Shown: positions 48,117 through 58,453 of the stretch, in pieces | Layout: every line of letters starts with the position of its first letter | Position numbering within the stretch: position 1 is the first letter of the stretch | Assembly: GCA_016165875.1 (NCBI GenBank) | Contig: JABBOT010000016.1 | Location: 8,018,946-8,082,945, forward strand | Reading direction: 5' to 3' | Length of the DNA: 64,000 nucleotides | Source: Acanthopleura granulata | Lineage: Eukaryota > Mollusca > Polyplacophora > Chitonida > Chitonidae | Position numbers and translations under genes: made by a program | Notes under the pieces: generated by a model | Databases searched by the model: none | What the model was told of the DNA's origin: nothing | Seen by the model: only the letters and a program-made list of their open reading frames with translations

Positions 48117-48160
48117 TAGTTGCTTGATTGGTGTTCAACGCCTTACTCAAGAGCATTTAA
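48117..48160 (-). repeat. SINE tail fragment
   Basis: TTGATTGGTGTTCAACGCC then TTACTCAAGAGCATTT; only the 3' terminal part of the SINE is present. Confidence 0.72.
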
Positions 48161-48439
48161 AGAAAGACATCGACGCGCGGCTTTTCTCCGTTTTTACCTT
48201 TATTTACTCTTGATCTTGCTTATTTCCTGGATATATGTTTACGGAAAAGCAAATGTTTTATGGACAAGTAGATGGTATGGTGTAAATATCTTGAAAACGG
48301 CAAGAAATCAGCGCCATAATCGTCGCTATAATGATGAGAGATAGAGCCACCCAGCTTGTTCATAAGCCTTTTGAAGACGAGGCTTTGTGCATTGAAGCAG
48401 TCGCGCATGCGCCTGACAGCCCTGCTCCAGATCGTGAGA

Positions 48440-48715
48440 TGGCTTATTTAGGTATAAAAACACTAAAATTTTCCTTACTACTTGTGAAGTAATTGTACAT
48501 AGAACACCCTCCTAAAACTGCATTCCATAATTTTTGTTGGCCCAAATGACACATACTGTCACATAACCAGATGCTCGGCCTAAAGTATATCCAAATATCA
48601 TTAGTGGTTGACCACCATTTTCTCAAAATAAATCAACTGGAATGTACGTACTAGTGTCCTATCGCCATAGCAACAGGGTGTTGGGGACAATTGCTCACTG
48701 GATAATATTTTTCTC
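48440..48715 (-). repeat. Dispersed repeat D, minus copy
   Basis: AATTTTTGTTGGCCCAAATG, GACCACCATTTTCTCAAAAT, TATCGCCATAGCAACAGGGT and ATTGCTCACTGGATAATATT are reverse complements of landmarks at 31190-31450. Confidence 0.8.
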
Positions 48716-49467
48716 TGTTTAATTGTAACCACAAGCAATGGACTTTTTTTCAACCATTATTTGTCATAGTTTATACCTGCAAAATTACCTGGCAGTACTT
48801 CTACACACTTCAGAGACACAGTCAATCCCTACACGTCCCTACCGTTTTCTGTACCGTAGTTTGTGGTATTGTGTACATATGTTAAAATCCCTCTTATACG
48901 CAAAAGTTCACGTCAAGGGCCCGTTCTACAAAGCTGTAGCAGCGCTGCGTCAAGCTTAGTTACCTTGGTGACGTATCTATTCACTAGATGCTGTCATGGA
49001 AGATACACCCAGGCGTTGTTTGCGACTGCTTCATAAAAAAAGGACCCGAGGTTCTACATCTGTTTGTGCACCCAGCTATACGGTCACACATTTGTCTGGT
49101 TGTCTCAGTAAAGGTTTTCTGCAGCCGGTGCCATTATTAGCATGCGTAGAATTCCCATATTTAGAGGCTACGATAGCCTCCAGATTATCAAAAATTTCTG
49201 TCGAAACTTTAATTGGTTTAGCAAATGCAAGCCTGAAGTCTTCATATATGTTGGAGATTAAAACAATTTGAATGTCGCGGCATATCATATCAACATGCAT
49301 GACAAATGAAAGATATGATGATAAATTTCATCCGGTTTTGGATCTTCTATATCGTTAGTAAAAAGGCCTTATTTTGCGTCTGCGCAGGCTGTACATTTGA
49401 GTTTGTCAGGGGAAGCCCCTCTCCCAGCGCTAGGGGATATTGCTATAACCATACGTCCACTGAGCAA

Positions 49468-49564
49468 ATGGCGGCGAATGCAACACGAGATCTGCCTGCG
49501 ATGGGAGACTGGACAGTGTTACTCCATCTGACCCGACTAAGCAACAGTCACAACAAGTCAGCAA
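49468..49564 (+). CDS. Candidate first coding exon with consensus donor
   Basis: An ATG in the context GCAAATGGCGGCG opens MAANATRDLPAMGDWTVLLH followed by LTRLSNSHNKSA. It ends at a full-consensus donor, AGCAA/GTAAGTCGG (49564/49565), leaving phase 1. The upstream 100 bp is GC-richer than its surroundings, as expected for a promoter. The hydrophilic start and perfect donor make this one of the better first-exon candidates, but the protein is not recognised and exon 2 was not located. Confidence 0.45.
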
Positions 49565-49719
49565 GTAAGTCGGCCTGCTCAAGAGGTCCTATGGTACAAT
49601 ATTCAGCCCGATGTGCAATTGTGTGTGCTTGCTGGAGGGAATATCTGGTTACCGTCAAATACGATACTCTCTTCTCCTTCCTGCCTCCCAGTCTCCCTCC
49701 CTCTCTCCCTCCCCGCTAG

Positions 49720-51540
49720 CGTGGAAATTTTGAGGCAACGCCTTGATCCTGACCGTCTGATGTTCAACGAGGTTACAGCACGCATTTTTACTCCCTTTTT
49801 TAAAAAACAAAACAAAACAAAAAAAAAAAAAAAAAGAAAGAACATCCTTGACTTTTTCGTTATAAATGCTGCATCCATTGCAGGTAGTCAATGGCAACCT
49901 CTGCGTCGTCAATAGCAAGCATTACCCATCGGGTCTGAAGCCCTTATGTGTTATTAAGAGGACATATAATATATTTTAACGTATGGTTGCTTTAATATTA
50001 GCCCTAACCAAAGACTTATAAAGTGCATGAATGAACCAAGAAGTTGTATATCAATAAGAAAGACTTGTCCAGTGTACTTCTTTTCTAACTTTTATGTGCC
50101 ACTCAAGCAAGCTAAAGTGCACGAATGCTTTACCAACCAACCAAAGCAACAACAACAACACACGGCAAGTTTGCTTTTTCATGAATGCAGTAACCCTTTG
50201 CGGAATGGTCATGCATGTCGTCAGGAATTGAAACAAGGGCACCAAAAGTACAACCTAAGACTTCTGTTCCCGGCACACATGCCACTTGATAATATAAGAG
50301 TAGCACTGTCCGAGAGGAAAAATGATAAACAAATGGCTGGTTCAACTCTCAGGCAGCGATAGACCTTACACAAGATCAAACAAAGAAACACAAAGACCTC
50401 TGAATAAGTTCAATACATATATTTGAACAAAATAGACAAATAGTCCAACTAACAATAATACAGATGATAATAAAAATATACCGTATCTTACTGATGACAG
50501 CGTCCAAATCCAGATGGAATATCCCTGCTTCCACAGACCAGCCAGTCCACGTAAATATAAAATCCACAGTTCATGAGAATTCTCAGATCGAAGGAAAATC
50601 CTGTAAGTACCAAACAGCAGTGGGCACGGTACGCCAACGACGACAACTCCCCAACAAGGTCCAACTTTCCTAGACAGACGGGTTGACAATAGCGTCTTTG
50701 ATGCCAAGCTGGCAATGTATGTTTCAGTCCTCACAAATATACAATCAAAGTTACTTTCAGGGAAAACTGGGATGAAATGTACGTAATGGCACAAAGAGAC
50801 AATGAGCGATACAAGCTCCAAAAGAAAACCTCAGAAAATAGCAAGTGGCGAAACACAAGCTCACAAAGTGCTACTTACAGGAAAATGGAGCACAAATTGA
50901 CATATGTCAAATGGCGTGAAAGCCGATATCTCCAAATCCCACAAGATCCTTCCAAATGGACGTGAGTTAATATGACTCCTGTCAAGTGGACAAAAAGCTG
51001 CTTTCAAGTTCACATGAGAAAAAAACTGCGAGCTTTACAACTTCGTCGCTCATATTCATAGACTGACGTAAAGAAAATTCTGCACGGTTTGTTCGTAAAA
51101 TTGTGTACAATATGGGTGCGTCTTTCCTGAATGTACGCTCTATGTACACTGACACGAAACTCATAAAAAAGAAGCCTCGAGAATGCACGACTGAATTCAA
51201 GTGCTGGCTCCAACGTACACAGGGGGAAAATGTAGGTCAGACACTGACCAGTTTAGCGCAAAAACTAATAAAAAAATTTAAAAAATGTGATACAATATTT
51301 GACAGACGCGCTTCGTAACAATAATAATCAAGTGGAATCAGTACACCCAGCGTTGACGTGTTTCATTGTCACCTCGTTTTCCAAAAACCTTGTGAAGGTC
51401 GACTCCTACATTTTATTTGATTCCATTGTTGTTCTACGCCATGTCAGGAAGTTTTCACTCATATATTGCCATACATTGGTCGCATATGGAACTCGAACTT
51501 CAGTCAAGTTGGCGTTATATTTACTCATCCATCTACTTAT
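49720..51540. other. Stretch with a Penelope-like fragment but no supported gene
   Basis: Includes an A-run at 49814-49840 and competing open frames at 50366-50821 (minus) and 50464-50673 (plus), neither assignable. The repeat fragment at 50033-50110 is listed separately. Confidence 0.4.
50033..50110 (+). repeat. Fragment of the Penelope-like hairpin element
   Basis: ACCAAGAAGTTGTATATCAA, TAAGAAAGACTTGTCCAGTG and TACTTCTTTTCTAACTTTTA match the arm of the inverted structure at 57000-57170. Confidence 0.7.
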
Positions 51541-51546
51541 CAGACA

Positions 51547-51776
51547 TGTATTTATTTATTTATCTGATTGGTGTTTTACGCCGTACCCGAGAATATTTTA
51601 CTTATACGAAGACTGCCAGATTATGGTGGGAGGAAACCCACGACCATCAGCAGGTAGCTGGTAAACCTTCCCACATACGGCCGCAGAGGAAGCCAGCATG
51701 AGCTGATCTCACAGCGACGGCATTTGTGGGAGGTTTCTGGCTCATTACGCTGCGCTAACACGCAAACCAACTGAGC
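51547..51776 (-). repeat. tRNA-derived SINE, near full length
   Basis: (TTTA)n, GATTGGTGTTTTACGCCGTA, CCAGATTATGGTGGGAGG, AGAGGAAGCCAGCATGAGC and CACGCAAACCAACTGAGCC (reversed A box). An internal block between GGAGGAAACC and CACGACC is missing. Confidence 0.88.
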
Positions 51777-52259
51777 CAAAACACATGTACAGCATGTTTT
51801 ATCTTTATGGATAAAAGAATACAGCGTATTCTAAAACAATTTTTTCATGAATTCGTGTCTCCCTCATAAGCCAAGTGGTTAATCCATCCAGTTCGAGGGC
51901 TCATCATATTAAAGACTTTAAAAGAAAAGAACACATTTATACAACACATACCTTAAAAGAAAGAGCTTTACTTACGGTTAAATAAAAAAATCTCAATTTT
52001 CTAGCGGAAGTGCTTGTTATTTGAGTATTTAATAATTAAACATCCAAGACTGAGAAGCCTTTTTAGGCCGCCATTGCTTATGTCATCGTGCTTAGCTTTG
52101 CAATGTAGCTCTTCTGTCTTTTGAAGGATAACATAATGGAGGGCTGCAGTGTGGACCCCAGCTCCAGTTCTGATGATAGTGAATTGACTTCGGCTTACAA
52201 GGCTACCAGTTTGAATCACACAGGAGGGAGGTTGGCAGCAGTAGTTCGACAGATAACTC

Positions 52260-52396
52260 ATCAAGCTCAAGTGAGTGGGAACCGGGATTTCTGGCTTTGA
52301 GAGGGGCAATCTGTGAAAGGACAGGTTGCGCTTTGTATCTTCAGGACATCGCAATTCAGACACATTTTGGCAGCTTACAGCCACGCATGTAGGCAT
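52260..52396 (-). CDS. THAP-type zinc-finger N-terminus
   Basis: A true ATG at 52394-52396 opens MPTCVAVSCQNVSELRCPED followed by TKRNLSFHRLPLSKPE. The C-x4-C at residues 4 and 9 right after the initiator Met and the SFHRLP motif are hallmarks of the THAP DNA-binding finger. The second half of the finger (the conserved Trp, C-x2-H and the AVPTIF-like motif) is not encoded in the continuing frame, which stays open to 52001 but is not THAP-like. It is therefore either a first exon whose donor I could not define or a truncated remnant of a P-element-type transposase gene. A 54-codon plus-strand ORF (52137-52301) overlaps the downstream part in antisense. Confidence 0.48.
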
Positions 52397-52841
52397 GATG
52401 TGGCCCTCTATTACATCTCAAACTTTTCCTATTTAGAGTTGGCTTTAATAGAACTTAAAATCCGCGATTATCTCGATGTACGAACATATTTAGCCGAGAC
52501 TGGAAATGCACGTTAATTAAACGGTAGGAGTAAAACCTTAAACACAGTGGAGTCACAACGAATATTCAAGAGGAGGAAAGGAGGATTTTCACTGGCCAAG
52601 CCTAAAACATGGCGGGACTTTCTATGCCTCTGTGGATTTTGTAAAAAAAAAAAAAATGACAATGTTTAAAACAGATTGTGTCTTTTACGAAACCTTTAAA
52701 AATGTAAAAACAATAGTATTCCACACAGTTTGCGGCAGGACTTCGGCGGCATGGACTCTCCCTGCCACAAGAAGTATATACAGATAGAAAGGACTGCTCG
52801 TCGTCGTATGAATAATTGCTAAGCACGACCTGAAACCTAGG

Positions 52842-52892
52842 CATGCATACTTACATATACACATGCATTCCTACATATACACATGCATTCCT
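52842..52892. repeat. 21-bp tandem repeat
   Basis: CATGCATTCCTACATATACA-like unit, two and a half copies. Confidence 0.8.
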
Positions 52893-53429
52893 GGTTTTAC
52901 GGCTAAAAGCGAAATCTATTTAAAACTGAGAGCTCCCATCGCCAACAATGCAGGCTGATAGCGACAAACAATCGATCTCCCCAAAGCGCAGGACCGGTTC
53001 CGGCATATACGCATGGTGCAAGTGTGTTAGTCGCTACCAGTATATGTCACAGCGAAGCAGCCCTCAACCTCGGTTATCTCTCATGGCCGTCTCCATGTGC
53101 TGTACTTAAAATGTTTGTGGGATACGCAGTAATGACCTGGATGTCATGTGGATGCATACACCCGCGTCGAGGGAATGGGATGAACATAAATAATTTAGAT
53201 CCATAACATGATTCCATCGCCAGAGTTTCTGACCCGGCAAGCTAACAACTCCAATCCCATCTGTCCTCCTCACGAGATCTACGCACACACACACACAAAC
53301 ACACCTACACACACACAGATATATATATTCTTACCAGTGACATACATATTCAGCTTTGTCCAAAGAGCTTATATATCCGTGTCACGATTCAAGTTTATCG
53401 GTACAATTTGCACATCCATCTATGGTTCA

Positions 53430-53779
53430 GCTCTATCCTCACAGCTTATATATACACCTTATAGTTCAGTTCTTTCCTCAGAGCTTATACATCCATCTTC
53501 TAGTTCAGCTCTATCCTCACAGCTTACACATTCCTCTTATAGTTCAGTTCTTTCCTCAGAGCTTATACATCCATCTTCTAGTTCAGCTCTATCCTCACAG
53601 CTTACACATTCCTCTTATCGTTCAGTTCTTTCCTCAGAGCTTATACATCCATCTTCTAGTTCAGCTCTATCCTCACAGCTTTCACATCCATGTTCTAGTT
53701 CAGCTCTATCCTCACAGCTTTTACATCCATCTTCTACTTCAGCTCTATCCTCACAGCCTATACATTCATCTTATAGTTA
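53430..53779. repeat. 39-bp minisatellite with 78-bp dimer structure
   Basis: About nine units alternate between AGTTCAGCTCTATCCTCACA... and AGTTCAGTTCTTTCCTCAGA..., with CTTATACATCCATCTTCT or CTTACACATTCCTCTTAT as the second half. Because 39 is divisible by three, two overlapping plus frames (53208-53780 and 53356-53808) stay open with Ser-rich SSALSSQL units. No signal or start supports translation. Confidence 0.93.
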
Positions 53780-53782
53780 GAT

Positions 53783-54070
53783 GGGTCCTTCATGACTCAG
53801 CCGGTTAGCGCGCTAGCGCAGTTAAATGACCCAAAGCCTCCCACCAATGCGCTCGCTGTGAGTCCAACCAGCAACCCCCGGATGGTCGTGGGTTTGGTGT
53901 TTTACGCCGTACTCAAGAATATTTTACTTGTAGGGCGACGGCCAGCCTTGGTGTGGGAGGAAGCCTGGCAGAAGCCAGGAGAAACCCACGACCATCCGCA
54001 GGTTCCTGGCAGACCTCCCCACGTACGACCAGACAGAAAGCTATCGTTAGCTGGCCTTGAACTCATAGTG
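53783..54070. repeat. Inverted SINE pair (fold-back)
   Basis: A plus-oriented head fragment (53783-53893: CATGACTCAGCCGGTTAGCG to GATGGTCGTGGGTTT) abuts a minus-oriented copy starting at its 3' end (53894-54070: GGTGTTTTACGCCGTACTC to CTGGCCTTGAACTCATAG). CGGATGGTCGTGGGTTT and AAACCCACGACCATCCG form complementary arms. Confidence 0.87.
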
Positions 54071-54074
54071 GTGG

Positions 54075-54590
54075 TTTTGTTGACCGTCAGCCATAAGTGT
54101 ACCAGCCGTCACTCAAAATGAAAGACTACCAGCCGTAACTCAAAACGAAAGTGCACAAACCGTCAACCTAAGTGAAAGTGTACCAGCCGTCAATCTTAAT
54201 GAAAGTGTACCAGCTGTTACTCAGATTGAAAGTGTACTAGCCGTAAACCGTAATGAGCGTGTACCAGCCCTCAACCATAATACATGTGTACCAGCCGTCA
54301 CTCAAAATAAAAGTGCATCAGCCGTCACTCAAAATGAAAGTGTTCCAGCCGTCAATCTTAATGAAAGTGTACCAGCTGTTACTCAGATTGAAAGTGTACT
54401 AGCCGTAAACCGTAATGAGCGTGTACCAGCCCTCAACCATAATACATGTGTACCAGCCGTCACTCAAAATAAAAGTGCATCAGCCGTCACTCAAAACGAA
54501 AGTTTATCAGCGGCCAGCCATAACAAAAGTGTACCAGCCGTCACTCCAAATCAAAGTATGCCAGCCGTCAACCGCAATGCACTTTATAAT
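54075..54590. repeat. 27-bp minisatellite with 162-bp higher-order unit
   Basis: About 19 units of GTGTACCAGCCGTCACTCAA then AATGAAA. A block of six units starting GTCAATCTTAATGAAAGTG at 54189 recurs at 54351, exactly 162 bp (six periods) later. Confidence 0.93.
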
Positions 54591-54779
54591 TATTCTTAAC
54601 ACTAACTTTCAACCCAAACGTCTAACACAAACCACCAAAGAGTTAAAAAAAAATTATATAAGATAAGAAATCAGGTGGGAAGCGGTCACCAGTTTTCAGT
54701 AATGAAGCAAAGATGTATGAAATGTCCTACGCCAATGATCCGCATCCAAACCGTATTCTATGTCAGTTCATAAGTTTTC

Positions 54780-54905
54780 TCTAGCAGAATGGGATAACAA
54801 AAAACCTGCAGTAATGATAAATGCAATATTGTAGATGTCACTGGTAAACGGAATTGCTCAAAATGCTGTGTCATCAAGTCTAACACATTGACATAACAAC
54901 ATGAA
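54780..54905 (+). repeat. Dispersed repeat B, right part
   Basis: AGCAGAATGGGATAACA, TGATAAATGCAATATTGTAG, ATGTCACTGGTAAACGGAAT and TGCTCAAAATGCTGTGTCAT align with 43775-43870. Confidence 0.55.
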
Positions 54906-55237
54906 AAGCTGATAAAAGCTTTTAAGATATATGGGTCCTATAGGTTAGGTCTCAGTCTGCCAGTGCTTATTAGCGTTCAAGTTAGATAACAGCGCAAATG
55001 GCAAGAATGACATTCTCTTCCAACACACCAGATCCTAAAGAGATACCAAAGTCCATGCCTCTAATTATATAGCCCATGTGCATTTAATTCAGGTAGATTT
55101 CTTCAGTGTCTTATATAATGTTTATCTGAAGATGTAGATGCAGTGTGTTAATCTTGATTCTTTATAACTATTCATCATTTCTTAATGAAAATGAACCAGA
55201 AAATGCATCCATATGCCCGAGCAGTATGGTGGCGAGT

Positions 55238-55687
55238 TTTTGATTGGTGTTTAACGCCGTACTCAAGAGTGTTTCACTTATACGATGGGAAAAAACCGGC
55301 CCCCATCCGGCCTCCCTCCCGGTGGAAACTCACGACCCATGGTTGCTGGCAGACCTTCCCACGTACAGCCGGAGAGAAAGCCAACATGAGTTGGACGGCA
55401 TTGGTGAGAGACACCTGGGTCGTGACGCTGCACTAGCGCGCTATCCTCTCGGCCACCCTATGGTGACAAGAGAAGGGGACGAAGAATACATGTAAATGAT
55501 GGGCGGAAACCGGACAGAGCCCAGGGAAATACCACAACCATTCGCAGGTTGCTGGTAAACCTTCCCTTATACGACCGGAGAGGAAGACAGCATGAACTGG
55601 ACTTGAACTCACAGCGACCGCATTGGTGGAAGACTCCTGGGTCATTGCGCTGCGATAGCGCGCTAACCGACTGAGCTATGGAGGCCC
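55238..55687 (-). repeat. Two SINE copies in tandem, same orientation
   Basis: Copy 1, 55238-55462: TGATTGGTGTTTAACGCCGT to GCGCGCTATCCTCTCGGCC. Copy 2, 55498-55687: GGCGGAAACCGGACAGAGCC to TAACCGACTGAGCTATGGAG and GCCCT, lacking its tail. Confidence 0.88.
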
Positions 55688-55829
55688 TTACCATCCAATA
55701 TAACACAAACTGTAGTATTATATAGATTACTTTGAAGTTATGGAGGTAAATCGCGTTAGAAGAAGGCAACACAACTATGAAAAATGGCCGCAAAGCGGAA
55801 AGTGTGCCAGCTTACACCAGAACACAGTA

Positions 55830-56340
55830 ACAGTATTGGATCACCTGATCTGAAACATTAGCGTGAAGGTCCCATCATGAACACTAGAACAACGGGTGAT
55901 CCAATCCTAAATACCAGAACATCATGACAGACACGTGCAGATCCCATAAATACCAGAACAATGTGACTGGCAAGTATTGATCCTACACTAAACACCCGAG
56001 CAATGTGACACGTTAATATCCAATCCTAAAAGCAAAAACAACAGACACGTTTAGGCCCGATCCTCAATAACGTAACAAGCCCGGAGAGATAATTTTAAAC
56101 ACCAGAATGACGTGATCGGTAAGTACAGACCAGATCCTAAGCACCAAAACAAATACAAGAACGTATACACCCGACCCTGAAGACCAGAGGAACGAGGCAG
56201 GCACGCATATATTCCATCCTTAACAATGTGACAAGGCAGGGAACCAGAATCCTAAACACCAGAAAACAATAACAGGCTTGTAGACCCGAATCTAGGCACC
56301 ATATCAACGAGATGGAGTAAACCTCTAAGAAACAGACAGA
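55830..56340. repeat. Degenerate ~40-45 bp minisatellite
   Basis: Around eleven diverged units share GATCCTAAACACCAGAACAA and TGTGACAGGCAAGTA-like blocks. Confidence 0.78.
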
Positions 56341-56384
56341 CATACACTTTTTGAAGTTTTATTTACAGGATTTTGGTCAGAGCT

Positions 56385-56590
56385 ATTCTAAAGGATATGG
56401 AAGTGTAAAACCAGACAGAGTGGCGACGCCAGTGTGATAGCTGACAATTACATGCGCAAACTTATTGAATAAATCTGGCCTCTTGTCTGCATACCGCAGT
56501 TAGTTTCCCCAACTGGTACATATATAAATACAGAAATACAAGTGCAGAATAAGCCCATTCACACCATGGTTTAAGGGATTGTTACACCGT
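56385..56590 (+). repeat. Dispersed repeat B
   Basis: AAGTGTAAAACCAGACAGAG, TGGCGACGCCAGTGTGATAG, CTGGCCTCTTGTCTGC and CACACCATGGTTTAAGGGA. Confidence 0.7.
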
Positions 56591-57260
56591 GTGTTATGTT
56601 ATAATTCACGAGTAATGTAACACTCACCATGTAATGTAATAAAAATTTAAGGGTTATGTAATATCACCACGCACTGTAATAGTATTTGCTACGTCATGTA
56701 ATAAAACCAGTTCCCGGATATTGTAATAAAAATTTCGGTGTAATGTAATAACATGCATAGCAACAGGTATTGCATTATCCGGTCTTTATTCAAATGTCTG
56801 AGAGTTCTCTCAGTGTGTCTCTTGTATCTGTTTCAAATGGAACGCGCGGTAGTGCCCGATGGAATCATCAGATCTTCGCTAAATTTCTTTCGGACGTTGA
56901 AACGTATCGGTGTGCTCATCATAAGCATTCGTTTTCAATATAACTTCAGTCTCGTGGTTACAGTTACCTTCGCCGTTTATTCGCCTGCCTGATTGTAACT
57001 TGTTTAAGTGGCATTTAGAAGTTGGGATGGAAGTACACTGGAACATGTCTTTCTTATGGATATACAACTTCTTGGTTTATTATCACGACGTTTCGATGTA
57101 GATACTAACATCGTTATCAAGTGAGTGCAGTTGTATATCCATAAGGAAGACATGTTCCAATGTGCCTGATTGTACTTTACGTAGCGCTATTACACAACAG
57201 GGAAATTATTATTACATTACGCTGTGGATATCACATTACGCTCACGTTATCACATAATAT
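56575..57260. repeat. TAATGTAATA-rich block on both sides of a hairpin element
   Basis: 56575-56755 has repeated ATGTAATAAAAATTT and GTAATGTAATAAC units. 57170-57260 has the complementary form (TTATTATTACATTACGC, CACATTACGCTCACG). Together they frame the hairpin element in opposite orientation. Confidence 0.6.
57000..57170. repeat. Inverted-repeat hairpin, Penelope-like terminal structure
   Basis: Left arm at about 57037-57073 (ACTGGAACATGTCTTTCTTA, TGGATATACAACT) pairs with the right arm at about 57128-57165 (AGTTGTATATCCATAAGGAA, GACATGTTCCA). The ~55-bp loop holds CGATGTAGATACTAACATCG, whose ends CGATGT and ACATCG can form an inner stem. This loop next to ACGACGTTT resembles terminal regions of Penelope-like elements. 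Another copy of the loop and arm lies at 57440-57515 and an arm fragment at 50033. The family assignment is an inference. Confidence 0.65.
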
Positions 57261-57414
57261 CACAAAAGGGATGTTTATTACTACAATGCGTTAAAAATGT
57301 CCCATGTCTAGAATAACTCAAATTGCTCCATTCATTGTCTTTAATGCCCATATACTTTATACGCTAAGCGCGCAGCATGCACGTACTGTTGGTTTAGTCA
57401 GTTTAGCTCTTTCA

Positions 57415-57520
57415 GTGGGATTTAGACGTTGGGAAGGACATGACAACGATGTTAGTTACTACATCGAAATGTTGACTACAAATAAATAGAAGCTGTACAT
57501 CCATAAGAATCTCTGCCATA
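57415..57520 (+). repeat. Second copy of the Penelope-like motif
   Basis: GGGATTTAGACGTTGGGAAG, CAACGATGTTAGTTACTACA, TCGAAATGTTGAC and GCTGTACATCCATAAGAATC match the loop and one arm of 57000-57170. Confidence 0.65.
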
Positions 57521-58049
57521 TTAGTCAATTTAGATCTCTGCTTAGGCGCGACATGAGTCAGACTTGAATCCCAAAAAGCTCCTGTTTTAGAGTCAAAAGT
57601 AGTAAAAGCATTAAAGCCGCTGAGACTTGAGATGGATATCGGAGATACATGTGTACCTACAGGTCTACCTACCTACCTGGCTGTCTGTCTGCCAATATAT
57701 CCCTGGCAGATCTTCGTGTAAGGCTCAGCAGCCGAGAGTTTAGCCTAAGTTTCAGGTCGAGTCGCTATATATACTTTTGTTGTAGTGTCGTCTGTTCGTC
57801 GCGCTTTTTGGCTGTTTGAGACCTGAAGTAGACCTGGACACCAGCATGCTCACAGACAAGTCGAGGCAGTCAACGATTCATCGCACAGTTAGCATCGCGT
57901 GTCACACGTATTACTGTGATCATAGATTCTTCTCCATTCCGGTTCTAAATCCGACAATTTCCAGCCTGAAACTATTTGTGAGAAGCCGGACGCTCTAGAC
58001 CACTGTTAGGTTCGCTTCGCCGAAGTCAGTGGTTTCTTCGTTTCGCAAA

Positions 58050-58453
58050 ATGTCTCTACTAACGGTGCACATCGTTCCTCTTTTCTGTTTTGGTAAAAAA
58101 GCTGTTGAAAGTCCGATGTGAACTTGTTCCACGAGTGTGAACCACACGCATGTACATCAGCCCGCATTATTCACTTCACTGCTGGCTCAGGCAGGGAAGG
58201 ATGTTCCCTCCGCCTCTTATTTCCGCAAGGCCAGCTCGATTCCCGCTTCACACACTTCAGTGTTACCCTTTGGCTGGTTGCCGTGCAATGCGAGGAGAGC
58301 AAGCCGCTGAGAGTCAAACTCCACACAGCGCTGTATCAGGCCAGCTGCTCTCAAGATGCAAGAATTACCTCTGCCTCAAGCACGCGCCAAAGCAAGCCTC
58401 GTGCCAGTGTCGTCACACGAAGGTCGAAGCTCACAGCCTACGCGTTTCCTTGA
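58050..58453 (+). CDS. Candidate small secreted protein, two exons
   Basis: An ATG at 58050 (context GCAAAATGTCT) opens MSLLTVHIVPLFCF, a short signal-peptide-like run, and meets a donor TTTG/GTAAAA at 58092/58093 in phase 1. An acceptor GCTGGCTCAG at 58190 starts exon 2 in the matching phase. It reads GREGCSLRLLFPQGQLDSRF, then THFSVTLWLVAVQCEE, and is open to TGA at 58451, giving roughly 100 residues with four or five cysteines. The intron would be 98 bp. A TATA-like CTATATATAC lies about 280 bp upstream. The other forward frame of exon 2 is also open and Cys-containing, so the frame choice is uncertain. No family is recognised. Confidence 0.3.

Noticed and set aside
50366..50821. 151-codon membrane protein on the minus strand
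   Set aside because: Hydrophobic but compositionally erratic; an opposing plus frame is equally open and no family or splice structure is visible.
53208..53808. Ser-rich repetitive protein in two overlapping frames
   Set aside because: Explained by a 39-bp minisatellite whose period is divisible by three; both frames are equally open and neither has splice or start evidence.
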